Part shown: in pieces, positions 1 to 8,711 of the stretch
Position numbering within the stretch: position 1 is the first letter of the stretch
Layout: each line of letters starts with the position of its first letter
DNA from: Tissierella sp. P1
Lineage (GTDB): Bacteria; Bacillota; Clostridia; Tissierellales; Tissierellaceae
Assembly (NCBI RefSeq): GCF_002266425.1
Contig: NZ_NPMN01000008.1
Span: 62,001-126,000, forward strand
DNA length: 64,000 nt
Direction: 5' to 3'
Notes under the pieces: generated by a model
Told to the model about the DNA's origin: nothing
Databases searched by the model: none
The model's input: the letters and a program-made list of their open reading frames with translations, nothing else
Made by a program: the position numbers and the translations under genes

Positions 1-1197
1 GATTTGGAGAAATTAAAGATGGCTATAATGTATGGAGCAGATGCTGTTTACTTAGGTGGAGATAGCTTTGGACTTAGAAAAGCATCAAAGAATTTTTCTG
101 TAGAAGAAATAGAAGAGGGTATAAGATTTGCTCATGAAAGAGGAAAGAAAGTATATATTACTTTAAATATAGTACCTCACAATGAAGATATGGAAGGTCT
201 AGAAGAATATGTAACTAAGCTTTATGAAATAAAAGCTGATGCAGTTATAGTATCAGACCCAGGAATGTTTTCAGTAATTAGAAGAACGGTTCCAGAATTA
301 CCAATACATCTAAGCACCCAGGCATCTGTAACAAACTACGAAACAATGATGTTCTGGTATAACTTAGGAGTAAGACGAATAGTATTAGCTCGTGAGTTAT
401 CATTTAAAGAAATAGAATCTATGTCTACTAAACTTCCGAAGGATTTAGAGATAGAAGCGTTTGTTCATGGTGCAATGTGTATGTCATATTCTGGTAGATG
501 CTTAATTAGTAATTATATGACTGGCAGAGATGCTAATAGAGGAGATTGTGCTCATCCATGTAGATATAAATATAATCTTGTAGAAGAAAAAAGGCCTGGT
601 GAATACTTCCCAGTATTTGAAGATGAAGAAGGAACATTTATTATGAATTCTAAAGATCTTTGTATGATAGAATTTATTCCCCAGCTAATTAAATCTGGTA
701 TAAAGAGTTTTAAGATAGAAGGAAGAGTTAAGAGCTCCTATTATGTGGCAACGGTTATTAGGGCTTATCGAATGGCGATAGATAAATATTATAAAAATCC
801 AGATAACTATAGATTTGATGAAAAATGGCTTAAGGAAATTAAAAAAGCTAGTCATAGAGATTTTACAACAGGATTTTATCTTGGAAAACCTACTAATGAG
901 GCTCAAGTGTATAGTACATCTTCCTATGTTAGAGGATATGATTTTGTTGGACTTATATTAAATTACGATGAAGAAACTAAAATTGCTACAGTAGAGCAAA
1001 GGAATAGGATGTTTGTAGGAGAAGAGATAGAAGTCTTTGGGCCTAATAAAGAATTTTTTACCCAGATTATCGAAAAAATGTGGGATGAAGAAGGGAATGA
1101 AATAGAAGTAGCCCCACATCCACAACAGGTTGTTAAGATTCTTATGACAAGACCAGTCAATAGTATGGATATGATTAGAAAAGAGAGGGAGGAATGA
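1..1197 (+). CDS. U32 family tRNA-modification protein (TrhP/YrrO-like), 5' end outside window
   Basis: The reading frame is open from the first base and begins inside the usual N-terminal motif (LAPAGD-LEKLK), so the true start lies upstream. About 398 codons are visible. The U32 signature is around residues 150-185: a His-Gly-Ala-Met-Cys stretch, then Cys-Leu-Ile-Ser and Gly-Asp-Cys-Ala-His-Pro-Cys, giving the four cysteines that ligate an iron-sulfur cluster in this family. Family knowledge: B. subtilis YrrN/YrrO (TrhP1/2) take part in 5-hydroxyuridine formation at tRNA position 34 using prephenate; older annotation says collagenase-like protease. The gene overlaps udk by 4 bases, the same order as yrrO-udk in B. 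subtilis, which supports the YrrO-type assignment. Start codon and upstream neighbours cannot be seen. Confidence 0.9.
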   Translation, partial: DLEKLKMAIMYGADAVYLGGDSFGLRKASKNFSVEEIEEGIRFAHERGKKVYITLNIVPHNEDMEGLEEYVTKLYEIKADAVIVSDPGMFSVIRRTVPELPIHLSTQASVTNYETMMFWYNLGVRRIVLARELSFKEIESMSTKLPKDLEIEAFVHGAMCMSYSGRCLISNYMTGRDANRGDCAHPCRYKYNLVEEKRPGEYFPVFEDEEGTFIMNSKDLCMIEFIPQLIKSGIKSFKIEGRVKSSYYVATVIRAYRMAIDKYYKNPDNYRFDEKWLKEIKKASHRDFTTGFYLGKPTNEAQVYSTSSYVRGYDFVGLILNYDEETKIATVEQRNRMFVGEEIEVFGPNKEFFTQIIEKMWDEEGNEIEVAPHPQQVVKILMTRPVNSMDMIRKEREE

Positions 1198-1820
1198 AGA
1201 TGAAAAGACCATTACTCATTGGGATAACAGGAGGGACAGGCTCTGGCAAATCAACTGTATCTAAAGAAATCTTTAAATCAATCCATGAAAAGAAAATTGC
1301 GGTTATAGAACAAGACTCTTATTATAAGGACCAAAGCAATCTAACATTTGAGGAAAGGGTAAAAACTAACTATGATCATCCCTTTGCATTTGACAATGAA
1401 TTGTTAATACAACATCTAAAGGATTTAATGAATAATAAATCTATAGAAAAACCTATATATGATTTTGAAAGACATACAAGAAGAGAAGAAACTATAACTG
1501 TAGAACCTAAAGATATAATAATATTAGAAGGAATTTTGCTATTATTTGAAGAGGAAATAAGAAACTTATTGGATATTAAAATATTTGTAGATACTGATTC
1601 TGATGTTAGAGTTATTAGACGTATACTTAGAGATATTAAGGATAGGGGACGAACTCTCGATTCTGTTATACTACAATATATGGAAACAGTAAGACCAGCT
1701 CATCTTCAATTTATTGAACCTACTAAAAGATATGCGGATATCATAATTCCTGAAGGAGGCTATAATAAGGTAGCCATAGATATAATAGTTGCAAAGATTA
1801 ATTCTATACTTAATAATTAA
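1194..1820 (+). CDS. udk: Uridine kinase
   Basis: A 208-residue protein of normal family length. A P-loop (GGTGSGKST) lies at about residues 12-20, followed by the uridine kinase motifs EQDSYYKD (about 40-47) and NYDHPFAFD (about 61-69). It phosphorylates uridine and cytidine to UMP and CMP in pyrimidine salvage in the cytoplasm. The ATG overlaps the U32 gene stop by 4 bases, so the two are translationally coupled. The gene ends just before an intrinsic terminator whose 3' arm carries the ribosome binding site of the next gene. Confidence 0.96.
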   Translation: MKMKRPLLIGITGGTGSGKSTVSKEIFKSIHEKKIAVIEQDSYYKDQSNLTFEERVKTNYDHPFAFDNELLIQHLKDLMNNKSIEKPIYDFERHTRREETITVEPKDIIILEGILLLFEEEIRNLLDIKIFVDTDSDVRVIRRILRDIKDRGRTLDSVILQYMETVRPAHLQFIEPTKRYADIIIPEGGYNKVAIDIIVAKINSILNN

Positions 1821-1827
1821 GTTTAAT

Positions 1828-1866
1828 CTCCCTAAAAGTGGAAACACTATCTAGGGAGGTTTTTTT
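1828..1866 (+). terminator. Intrinsic terminator that contains the SD of the following PBP gene
   Basis: CTCCCTA (1828-1834) pairs with TAGGGAG (1852-1858), and T7 (1860-1866) follows. The Shine-Dalgarno GGGAGG (1854-1859) sits in the 3' arm, and the ATG of the PBP gene follows the T-run directly at 1867. The same hairpin can end udk transcription and hide the PBP ribosome binding site in any transcript that reads through. Confidence 0.75.
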
Positions 1867-3513
1867 ATGTCTAGATATAAGAGAAATACTATCTATTCGC
1901 GAATAAAATTTTATTACTTTATATCCATCTTACTCTTTGCAGGTTTATTAGGAAGATTATATTATCTGCAGATATATGATAATAGAGATCTTAAATTACA
2001 AGGATTAAAACAAAGAAGCACAGAAATTAATTTAAGATCTAAAAGAGGGACAATATATGACAGAAATCTAATCCCGTTAACCAATAGAGAGGTGACAAAA
2101 ACTTTAGTAGCTCCAAGGGAAGCTATTATAAAAAATAAGGAGATATTAAAAAAAGTAAAAGAAAATACCGAGTTATCTACTATAGAAATAAATAAAATTT
2201 TAGATACAAATAATAAATTGGTTCAGATTCCTCTGACAAGGAAAATCGATATTGAAAATGCCAACAATATTTTTATAGTTGATATTATAAATAGATATTC
2301 AAAAACAAATCTACTTTCTCATGTTATTGGATATATTAATAAAGCTGAGAATAGAGGAGAGTCTGGTATTGAAAAAGTATATGATGAGTTTTTAAATAAA
2401 TCTGATAAATCATCTTTATTCATAGAATATGATAAAAACAGATCTTTAGTTCTAGGCAGTTCTTATTATGTAGATAGCACTGTAACTTCTGAGGAGCCTG
2501 CGGGAGTAAGACTTACAATTGATTATTATATTCAGAGCTTAGTGGAAAATATTTTAGATGAGGATGATATAAAAGGATCTGTAATGGTAGCTGATGTAGA
2601 GACAGGTGAAATATTAGCATTATCCAGTAGACCTAGCTTTAATCAAGAGCATATGGAGGAATACTTTAATAGAGAAGATATGGCTTTATATAATAAAGCT
2701 GTTCAGGTCTCCTACCCACCAGGTTCTATTTTTAAAATAATAGTACTGTTAGCTGCATTAGAAGAAGAACCAGATATTATAAATCAAGAATTCTATTGCA
2801 AAGGTTATGAAAATATAAATAACGTAACTATAAATTGTAATAGTACTCATGGAGATATATCATTAAAGAATGGATTTGCCAAATCATGTAATTCTGTCTT
2901 TATACAGATCGGGAAAAAGATAGGAGCAAAAAAGGTAATTGAAATGGCCAAAAGGTTAGGGTTTGGTGAAAAGGTTAATATTGGGCTTATTGAAGAGGTA
3001 GAAGGAATTTTACCAGAAGGAAAAGAGTTACTAGGGCCAGCCATAGGAAATATTTCAATAGGTCAAGGAAAGATAGAAGCTACGCCATTGCAGATTACTA
3101 ATATGCTTTTAACGATTACAAATGGAGGAGTTCAAAAAGATATGTCTATAGTACAAGGTATAACCACGAAGGATGGCAAAATTATAAAAGACTATAATAA
3201 AATGGAAGATAAAAGAATATTATCAGAAAAATTATCTAATATAGCTAAAGAATTTTTAGAAGAAGTAGTATACTCGGGAACTGCAAGGGCAATAAAATTA
3301 GATGATATAGGAGGAGCAGCTGGAAAAACCGGTTCTGCAGAAGGTCTACTTAAAAGTAAGCCAACAATACATGGTTGGTTCGCAGGATATTATCCTAGAG
3401 ATAATCCAAGATATGTAATTACTGTATTAGTTGAAGAAGCTAATTCAGGATCCATATCTGCAGCACCTGTTTTCCAAAGGATTTGTAGAGAAATTTTCAT
3501 GTTAAATAAATAG
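1867..3513 (+). CDS. Class B penicillin-binding protein (transpeptidase), PbpI/YrrR-like
   Basis: A 548-residue membrane-anchored DD-transpeptidase. It has one N-terminal transmembrane segment (about residues 13-33), an FtsI-type dimerisation domain starting around the RGTIYDRN motif, and a transpeptidase domain with all three active-site motifs: S287-I-F-K290, S340-C-N342 and K487-T-G. No PASTA repeats are visible. It cross-links peptidoglycan outside the membrane. In B. subtilis the sporulation PBP gene pbpI (yrrR) also sits near yrrO-udk, and here sigK follows directly, so a sporulation or cortex role is a reasonable inference. The start is ATG 1867 with SD GGGAGG 7 bases upstream, inside a terminator stem. 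An ordinary elongasome PBP2 is the alternative. Confidence 0.9.
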   Translation: MSRYKRNTIYSRIKFYYFISILLFAGLLGRLYYLQIYDNRDLKLQGLKQRSTEINLRSKRGTIYDRNLIPLTNREVTKTLVAPREAIIKNKEILKKVKENTELSTIEINKILDTNNKLVQIPLTRKIDIENANNIFIVDIINRYSKTNLLSHVIGYINKAENRGESGIEKVYDEFLNKSDKSSLFIEYDKNRSLVLGSSYYVDSTVTSEEPAGVRLTIDYYIQSLVENILDEDDIKGSVMVADVETGEILALSSRPSFNQEHMEEYFNREDMALYNKAVQVSYPPGSIFKIIVLLAALEEEPDIINQEFYCKGYENINNVTINCNSTHGDISLKNGFAKSCNSVFIQIGKKIGAKKVIEMAKRLGFGEKVNIGLIEEVEGILPEGKELLGPAIGNISIGQGKIEATPLQITNMLLTITNGGVQKDMSIVQGITTKDGKIIKDYNKMEDKRILSEKLSNIAKEFLEEVVYSGTARAIKLDDIGGAAGKTGSAEGLLKSKPTIHGWFAGYYPRDNPRYVITVLVEEANSGSISAAPVFQRICREIFMLNK

Positions 3514-3539
3514 GACTTGCAAAGATTAACACTTCCTTA

Positions 3540-3547
3540 CATATACT
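3540..3547 (+). promoter_or_regulatory. Possible sigma-E-type -10 element upstream of sigK
   Basis: CATATACT resembles the sigma-E -10 consensus (CATAcaaT-like) and lies 29 bases before the sigK ATG. The matching -35 region (around 3524-3530) is weak. sigK is normally transcribed by sigma-E with SpoIIID, so the placement makes sense, but this is only a motif match. Confidence 0.35.
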
Positions 3548-3575
3548 TATATATGACTAAAGGGGGGTGTAATAT

Positions 3576-4277
3576 ATGAAAAATGCGATTCTATTAATTT
3601 TTAGTATAATATTAAGGCCGTTTGTAATCCTCTGTGGATATATGATAAATTCTAATTCTTTTCCAAAGCCACTTTCTAGGGAAGATGAAGAGAAGTATTT
3701 AAAGCTTTATTCAGAAGGAAATGAAGATGCAAGAAATATACTAATAGAAAGAAACCTAAGATTAGTTGCGCATATAGTGAAAAAATATAGTAATACAGGA
3801 AAAGAAACAGAAGATTTGATTTCTATTGGCACAATAGGTTTAATCAAAGCAATATCTACTTATAATCCAGCTAAAGGTACAAGACTAGCTACATATGCTG
3901 CAAGATGTATAGAAAATGAAATTCTAATGACTATAAGATCGACTAAAAAGACTAAAGTAGAGTTATCTTTACATGAACCTATTGGTATGGATAAAGAAGG
4001 CAATGAAATAAATTTACTAGATATTTTAGGGTCAGATGTAGATGAAATATTAGATGAGGTAGATTTAAAATTACAAATAAAAAAATTATATAAGGCAATA
4101 AATCAGGTTTTAAAGGATAGAGAGAAAGTCATTATTGAGTTGAGATATGGTCTGATAGATGGAAGTTGTAAGACACAAAGAGAAATTGCTGCCATGCTAG
4201 GTATATCTAGATCTTATGTGTCAAGAATCGAAACAAGAGCACTAAACAAATTAAATAAAACTTTAATGAGTAAATAA
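3576..4277 (+). CDS. sigK: Sporulation sigma factor sigma-K, uninterrupted, with pro-sequence
   Basis: A 233-residue sigma-70-family factor. Regions 2 ([26 protein letters not shown], about residues 65-105) and 4 ([19 protein letters not shown], about 200-218) are clear. The hydrophobic N-terminus ([19 protein letters not shown]) matches the pro-sequence removed by SpoIVFB in Bacillus, so the factor is probably made as membrane-bound pro-sigma-K. The gene is contiguous, unlike species where a skin element splits it. It drives late mother-cell genes for coat and lysis. SD AAAGGGGGG precedes the ATG. Oddity: the last 40 codons and the sequence beyond are present again, diverged, at 28750-29125. 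Confidence 0.96.
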   Translation: MKNAILLIFSIILRPFVILCGYMINSNSFPKPLSREDEEKYLKLYSEGNEDARNILIERNLRLVAHIVKKYSNTGKETEDLISIGTIGLIKAISTYNPAKGTRLATYAARCIENEILMTIRSTKKTKVELSLHEPIGMDKEGNEINLLDILGSDVDEILDEVDLKLQIKKLYKAINQVLKDREKVIIELRYGLIDGSCKTQREIAAMLGISRSYVSRIETRALNKLNKTLMSK

Positions 4278-4312
4278 ATTAATCCAGGGAATTTAGCCCT
4301 GGATTAATTTAT
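4276..4312. terminator. Bidirectional terminator between sigK and the yhcN remnant
   Basis: AATTAATCCAGGG and CCCTGGATTAATT form a near-perfect stem with A and T tracts on either side, so it can serve both the sigK transcript and the opposing one. A diverged copy lies at 28875-28910. Confidence 0.85.
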
Positions 4313-4316
4313 TTAC

Positions 4317-4512
4317 TTATCTAACGGGAGTTGTTGTTCTATTAAGAAGGTTTTCTATATTTCTAGTAAAAGTAGATATGGAATGGCCGTTGCTTGTATT
4401 TGTACTCATAGTTCTTATTCTAGTTTAAAGAGTAAGGTCTGAAGTTACAGATATATTTTTTATGTTTCTATCAGAAGTCCTCACAACAGTTTCTACTTTT
4501 TATCTAAGATTA
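4317..4512 (-). pseudogene. YhcN/YlaJ sporulation lipoprotein, 3' fragment only
   Basis: On the minus strand this reads KVETVV-RTSDRNIKNISVTSD, then an in-frame stop, then TRIRTMSTNTSNGHSISTF and a C-terminal TPVR. It aligns with the C-terminus of the fuller yhcN copy at 28916-29224. The 5' part of the gene is absent. It is the convergent neighbour of sigK and belongs to the flanking direct repeat. Confidence 0.75.
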
Positions 4513-4680
4513 TATTTATTTAATTAGTTGGACGACCTCTTTTACGTCATATCTAACAATAGTTGTGTTATTACTGAAAGCACACAAAGAAAAAGATAAA
4601 GGAAATAATATAGAGTTGGAATAAGATTACAATGAATATGAATTCTAAATGAGCTGGAAAATAAAGATAAGCTAAGATAG

Positions 4681-4860
4681 CATAGAAATACAGTAAGGAA
4701 CTTAAACGGAGATATAGAACTATCCAAGAAATATGAAAAACTGGCTATGGAAGAATATAAGAAACATGAAGATAAAAAGCATAAGGATAAATACATTTAT
4801 AGAGTAGAGGATATTATTCCAAGGAAGGTAAAGAAAAGACTATATGAGATTGTGAGCTAA
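4681..4860 (+). pseudogene. Remnant of a charged protein, probably phage-derived
   Basis: From 4681 one frame reads a highly charged segment (KKYEKLAMEEYKKHEDKKHK, then KYIYRVEDIIPRKVKKRLYE) ending at a stop at 4860. It has an in-frame stop just upstream and no start codon. I do not recognise the family. Its position directly before a Com-like gene suggests a prophage remnant. Confidence 0.35.
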
Positions 4861-4869
4861 AGGCAGGAA

Positions 4870-4995
4870 ATGAAAATGAAAAAAATAAGATGTATTAAAT
4901 GTGGTAAATTACTTCTTGAAGCAGAGGGAAAAGGGGCAACGATATGTCCTAGATGTAAAACTAAAAATAAATATGATACTGAGAAGAATAGTTAA
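4870..4995 (+). CDS. Com-like phage zinc-finger protein (41 aa)
   Basis: ATG at 4870 (alternative 4876) follows AGGCAGGAA and opens a 41-residue frame with two CxxC knuckles: Cys-Ile-Lys-Cys at residues 8-11 and Cys-Pro-Arg-Cys at 26-29, spaced as in the Mu Com family. Com is a small zinc-binding translational activator of the phage mom gene; in clostridial prophages Com-like proteins sit among late genes and their role is not established. No mom-like modification gene is nearby. This is one of the clearest phage traces next to sigK. Confidence 0.7.
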   Translation: MKMKKIRCIKCGKLLLEAEGKGATICPRCKTKNKYDTEKNS

Positions 4996-5012
4996 TCATT
5001 TATGTGTAATTG

Positions 5013-5115
5013 AACATTGAAAACTAAATAATACGGTATTGAAAAATGGAATATTACTATATATGTCCAATAAGTTTATGATGTATGCTATAATATTCGC
5101 ATAGGTAATTCGTAA
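5013..5115 (+). repeat. Cassette-boundary repeat, 5' half plus promoter (copy 1)
   Basis: The conserved 5' half (TTGAAC-TTGAAAACT then AATAATACGGTATTGAAAA) runs to about 5042. A shared promoter block follows, with -10 TATAAT near 5090 and a conserved ATAGGTAATT tail. The same order recurs at 15380-15490, 22985-23100 and, in part, at other copies. It precedes the NUDIX gene. Confidence 0.75.
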
Positions 5116-5155
5116 TAGCTTATACTTGGGAACATTTGGGCAAGGGGGAATGCTA

Positions 5156-5590
5156 ATGAAAATAAGGAAAGCAGTTGGCGCAGTTGTATTTCAGAAGAAT
5201 GAATACTTATTAATTCATAAAGTTAAAAATTCCAATAATAATGAAGATATAATTGGACATTGGGACTTTCCAAAAGGTGGGATAGAAGAGCTGGACAAAG
5301 ATTTAGAATCAGCAATTTTGCGAGAATTAAAAGAGGAAACAGGCTCTACTAACTATAGAATTATCAATAGGTTTGAGACAAAAATTTGTTTTTCATTCCC
5401 TAAAGCACATAAGTATGATAGACAAGAAACGGTGATGTTTTATGTAGAATATTTGGGTAACAGAGAAGAACTAAAGCCGCAAGATAAAGAAATTGATATA
5501 GTAAGGTTCTTTGATAAAGACGAATTAATGGGAGCCTTATGTCATGAAGAAACACATAAATTTTTAAATGAAGTATTCAATAAAATCTAG
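5156..5590 (+). CDS. NUDIX hydrolase
   Basis: A 144-residue protein. The NUDIX box occupies about residues 41-63 (GGIEELDKD, then LRELKEETGS); the RELxEETG core is intact but the first conserved Glu of the box is Lys. Such enzymes hydrolyse nucleoside diphosphates linked to another moiety; the substrate cannot be told. The frame extends to a TTG at 5126, but ATG 5156 with SD AAGGGGG 7 bases upstream is the better start. It is the only gene between boundary repeats at 5013-5115 and 5600-5760, so it looks like a single-gene module. Confidence 0.85.
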   Translation: MKIRKAVGAVVFQKNEYLLIHKVKNSNNNEDIIGHWDFPKGGIEELDKDLESAILRELKEETGSTNYRIINRFETKICFSFPKAHKYDRQETVMFYVEYLGNREELKPQDKEIDIVRFFDKDELMGALCHEETHKFLNEVFNKI

Positions 5591-5599
5591 TATGTCATC

Positions 5600-5760
5600 T
5601 TCATATTAAATATCATGATTACTAAAATTAAATATTTTATGAAAATACCGTATTATTCAGAAAAGAATTCTAAGGTATTTTTATCTTATCTTTTAAATAA
5701 CTATTGGAAATAAAGATATGAAGATTGAACCTTGAAAATTGAATAATACGGTATTGAAAA
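5600..5760 (+). repeat. Cassette-boundary repeat, complete (copy 2)
   Basis: The conserved run-in (ATCATGATTACTAAAA, 5613-5628) leads to AATACCGTATTATTCAG (5644-5660), which with a later TAAGGTATTTTTAT forms a terminator-like hairpin after the NUDIX gene. About 60 bases on, TTGAAAATTGAATAATACGG (from 5732) restores the inverted arm of the first element and leads into the next promoter (-10 TATAAT near 5796). The two arms are inverted repeats of about 18 bases. Confidence 0.8.
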
Positions 5761-5973
5761 TCAAGATTCCATTATGTCAATATAAGAAAGATGGTATAAT
5801 TTGCTTATTAAATAAGTTAGATTAGATTTAATTCACGACAGAGGTTAGAAAATACTCTAATATGATTGGTATTACTGACAGGATAGGAACACAATGGTTA
5901 GACTAAATAAATTGCTTAGTAAGCCGATTTTTGAATTACAAATCAAGAATAAAGATAAAGGGAGATGGTACAA

Positions 5974-6723
5974 ATGGAATGGTCAATATTTAGACAGGAG
6001 AATCCATTTGTGATGATTACAGAAGAAAAAGTAGATGATATCCCATACCTAAGATTTAATCTAAAAGAATATACTGGAGTACTACCAACTGTTATTTATT
6101 ATCATGGATTGTATTCAAGTAAAGATTTTATAAGATTTCAAGCAATGACAATTGCCAGTTTCGGTTACCAGGTAATTGTACCTGATGCATTATACCATGG
6201 TGAAAGAGAGTCAATAGAATATGACGTAAAATATATATGGGAAATAATTTTTAAGGGTATTCAAGAATCCGATGTGCTCATTAAGAAGGCAATAGAAAAA
6301 CATGACGCTGATCCAACACGGATAGCTGTAATGGGAAGTTCAATGGGGGCAATAACAGCTGGGGGAGTTTTCATTAAGCATGACGACTTAAAATGCCTAG
6401 CTGGATTTAATGGAGCCTTTGCGTGGCAAGAATGCATAAAAATGAATGTTTTGCCACTGAGTGAACTTTATAAAGACGAAATTGAGATGTATGATCCGAT
6501 GACACATGAAGAAAAGATAAAAGATAGAGCTATTTCAATTTTTCATGGAGTAGAAGATACATCTATACCTATTGAAATACAGAGAAAATTTGTTGATAGA
6601 ATAAGGCCTATTTACACAAATAATCAAGAGAAATTACAGATAATAGAGTTTAGTAATGTTAACCACAGGGTTACGACAAGTATGTTAGAGAATTTAATTA
6701 CATGGCTAAAAGCCAATCTTTAG
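5974..6723 (+). CDS. Alpha/beta hydrolase (dienelactone hydrolase-like esterase)
   Basis: A 249-residue cytoplasmic protein with no signal peptide. The oxyanion region YYHGLYSSK (about residues 42-50) precedes the nucleophile elbow GSSMG (about 122-126, Ser nucleophile). An Asp in GVEDTS (about 191) and a His in NVNHRV (about 229) complete a plausible triad. The family covers esterases, peptidases and dienelactone hydrolases; the substrate is unknown. ATG 5974 has SD GGGAG at good distance, better than the ATG at 5965. The gene sits alone between boundary repeats at 5600-5760 and 6825-6895. The leader 5830-5960 has a small AGAG/CTCT hairpin but matches nothing I know. Confidence 0.85.
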   Translation: MEWSIFRQENPFVMITEEKVDDIPYLRFNLKEYTGVLPTVIYYHGLYSSKDFIRFQAMTIASFGYQVIVPDALYHGERESIEYDVKYIWEIIFKGIQESDVLIKKAIEKHDADPTRIAVMGSSMGAITAGGVFIKHDDLKCLAGFNGAFAWQECIKMNVLPLSELYKDEIEMYDPMTHEEKIKDRAISIFHGVEDTSIPIEIQRKFVDRIRPIYTNNQEKLQIIEFSNVNHRVTTSMLENLITWLKANL

Positions 6724-6824
6724 CATTAAGTAGAAATAATGAATAATATCAAACGGACTTTGACTTTAGGGATGCTTGGTGACTTTAGATTATCTTTTCT
6801 AGATGCAATAATTATAAAAAAACT

Positions 6825-6895
6825 AATAACTATTTAAAATATCGTATTATTCAGAAACGAATCATGGGGTATTTTTATTGATACCGTAATTATTA
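6825..6895 (+). repeat. Cassette-boundary repeat, 3' half (copy 3)
   Basis: AAATATCGTATTATTCAGAA (6838 onward) with a following GGGGTATTTTTAT matches the 3' half of the other boundary units and closes the alpha/beta hydrolase module. No 5' half follows; a phage-gene remnant begins about 60 bases later. Confidence 0.7.
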
Positions 6896-6904
6896 AATTA
6901 TAGA

Positions 6905-7130
6905 TAGAGGCTCTAGAAGCTCAGGGATAATAAAATAAAATCTTTGGGTTTTTGTTTTTTGGGAGAAAGGACATGCAGGATCTGCAGATAGAATTAAATA
7001 AATATAGAAGTGACTTGAATAAAACAATTACAATCATAGAAGAAAGAGGAAACCAATGATTACATAAACGATGTAGACGGTAGTTCAGTAAGATAGATAT
7101 TTACATTAAGATATATAAATGGATTATAAT
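6905..7130 (+). pseudogene. Phage gene remnant, short copy of the sequence at 17090-17580
   Basis: A terminator-like CTCAGGG...TTGGGTTTTTG hairpin is followed by ATG 6973 and a 28-codon frame starting MQDLQIELNKY, ending at a TGA (7057-7059). The start matches the 65-residue protein at 17154. Immediately after, the copy rejoins the 3' part of the longer one (ACGATGTAGACGG..., GATAGATATTTACATTAAG), so the middle has been deleted. Function unknown; related short proteins occur in clostridial prophages. Confidence 0.6.
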
Positions 7131-7560
7131 GGAGACAAGTGGCCACAAGTATAGGAGGAAATAATACAGCTGATAGTGTATGATATTTTAAATAATAAAC
7201 TAACTGTAAAGTGTATTAATGATACAGGACATTTAGAGGATTTGGTTTAATGAACAGTCTTTACTTTTTAATCATTTAATATCTCACTATGTAAATAGAA
7301 AAACTAAATATTTTGATATAGGTCCATTAGCAAAGGACCATTTATATGATCCTAAAATTAAATTATATAAAACAATTATTGCTTTAATTTCTGTTATATG
7401 TGCTTCTATTATTACAATTCTTATTATAGACAAATGCTTATAGTTAGAAATAGAAAACTTCCCTCGAGCATTGAGACTTATTAAATCAGAAACTCAATCC
7501 TGATATATTTTAATTTAAAAAATATAAAAAAGAAGGATTTTTAATTTGAATATTAAATTA
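7130..7560 (+). other. Decayed coding sequence, including a C-terminal membrane fragment
   Basis: No intact gene. Around 7305-7442 one frame reads a tail (NRKTKYFDIGPLAKDHLYD, then a hydrophobic segment of about 18 residues ending IIDKCL), the C-terminus of a lost single-pass membrane protein. Frames upstream are broken by several stops. Confidence 0.4.
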
Positions 7561-7589
7561 TATAAGTAAAATCTAATGTAAAGGGCTAT

Positions 7590-7749
7590 AAATAATGGTA
7601 GAGAGCCTATTATTTATAGCAAGAGATTTTTAAGTTCTTTAGGGGTTATGGAATTCACAGAAGATGAAAAGGATTACATAGCTTATATAGCATCAAGAGT
7701 TATGACTGTTTTGTCAATTGAGTTGAAGAAAGGAATAATAATAGAATAG
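7590..7749 (+). pseudogene. Fragment of an unrecognised protein (internal ATG at 7648)
   Basis: The open frame runs from about 7590 to the TAG at 7749 and reads INNGREPIIYSKRFLSSLGV, then MEFTEDEKDYIAYIASRVM. ATG 7648 could start a 33-residue peptide but has no good SD. Degenerate copies of the first part, with stops, are at 28255-28335 and 28660-28705, so it is a repeated relic. Family not recognised. Confidence 0.35.
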
Positions 7750-7767
7750 GATCTTAATGATCCTATT

Positions 7768-7804
7768 TCAGGCTGCCGACATTCATATGCCGATAGCCTT
7801 TTTG
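7768..7804 (+). terminator. Intrinsic terminator
   Basis: AGGCTGCCG and a downstream CCGATAGCC pair imperfectly around the loop ACATTCATATG, and a TTTTT run follows. It lies between the 7749 fragment and the promoter region of the 7980 gene. Confidence 0.6.
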
Positions 7805-7979
7805 TATGAATCGTGTTATAATGTAGATAACATTTGTCGGATAATATGCAAGTTGTTTAAATTAATATTATATTTAAACTGTAGAAAAGAAATGTTTGGT
7901 ATAATATACTAATTTTATGATGTAACAAACAAATTTTATATTATCTTGTGATGGATATTAAAGAGGAGGGTCTAAGCAA

Positions 7980-8522
7980 ATGAAAACTATGCTGAAAATT
8001 ATGCAAATGCGTAAAAATGAAATTCCTGATGATATATTGCCTTTGTTTGAGCACATTGTTCAAACATATAAGGGAGACGAATGCGATGAAAAATTTATAA
8101 AAGCGATGGAAGAACAGCTCACCAAGGAGCAACGTTTCCGACTATACGAGCAAAACGGAAGTTGTAGTGGTACTGGGTACGATAAAGAACGTAAAGCCTT
8201 CGCACTTGAACACGCTGACAAACCCCTTGCCGAAAGGCTGGAACTATTTACAAATACCTTTGGCAGAACAGCCGTTTTGAATGATGATAATACAATCACA
8301 GTCACTTTTGCCTGTAACCATGGATACTACAAGCATGCCCCAAAAGGAATGTTTCGATTTCCGGCATCAATTGAAACATATTTTGAAAGATGCGCAGGTG
8401 GGCGTTTGTATGAATACCAAAAAGCATTGGGAATAAAACTGAAGATTAAGTCAGTTGATGTGTCTCCCCTTAGCGAAAATATTGTAAACCCCGTTGTATT
8501 TACGTTTCAGATAGTGGATTAA
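7980..8522 (+). CDS. Uncharacterised cytoplasmic protein (180 aa)
   Basis: A complete 180-residue frame with a strong SD (GAGGAGGG, 7963-7970) before ATG 7980. It has no signal peptide or membrane segment. Conserved-looking cysteines occur in GSCSGTGYDKERK (about residues 61-73), in FACNHGYYK (about 110-118) and in FERCAGGR (about 135-142), which could bind a metal, but I cannot name the family. Base composition is visibly richer in G+C than its neighbours, which suggests recent transfer. A strong terminator follows at 8626-8662, so it looks like an independent module. Confidence 0.7.
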   Translation: MKTMLKIMQMRKNEIPDDILPLFEHIVQTYKGDECDEKFIKAMEEQLTKEQRFRLYEQNGSCSGTGYDKERKAFALEHADKPLAERLELFTNTFGRTAVLNDDNTITVTFACNHGYYKHAPKGMFRFPASIETYFERCAGGRLYEYQKALGIKLKIKSVDVSPLSENIVNPVVFTFQIVD

Positions 8523-8625
8523 AACACACTTACCGAATAAGCATAATACCATTTAGAGCCACTAAAGACTTTGCTTCTTGGTTATGTAGTTTTTCTGCGC
8601 TTGCGTGTTATACCATAAATATTCA

Positions 8626-8662
8626 GCACATACATAAGAAAAAGGTATGTGCTGTTTTTATT
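8626..8662 (+). terminator. Intrinsic terminator after the 180-aa gene
   Basis: AGCACATAC and GGTATGTGCT form a stem around an A-rich loop and are followed by GTTTTTATT. Confidence 0.8.
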
Positions 8663-8711
8663 GGAAACCGCCGAAAATCAACAAAATATGCTGTAATGAT
8701 ATAAGTGATGT

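Larger units (their letters stand above)
4152..4512 (+). repeat. Left copy of island-flanking direct repeat (sigK 3' end, terminator, yhcN 3' end)
   Basis: The sequence from codon 193 of sigK through its terminator and into an antisense yhcN 3' fragment matches 28750-29125 in the same orientation. I count about 18 mismatches over the first 137 bases (roughly 87% identity). The yhcN part is less conserved and has a deletion of about 15 bases near 4340. The two copies bracket the whole accessory region. Confidence 0.85.
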
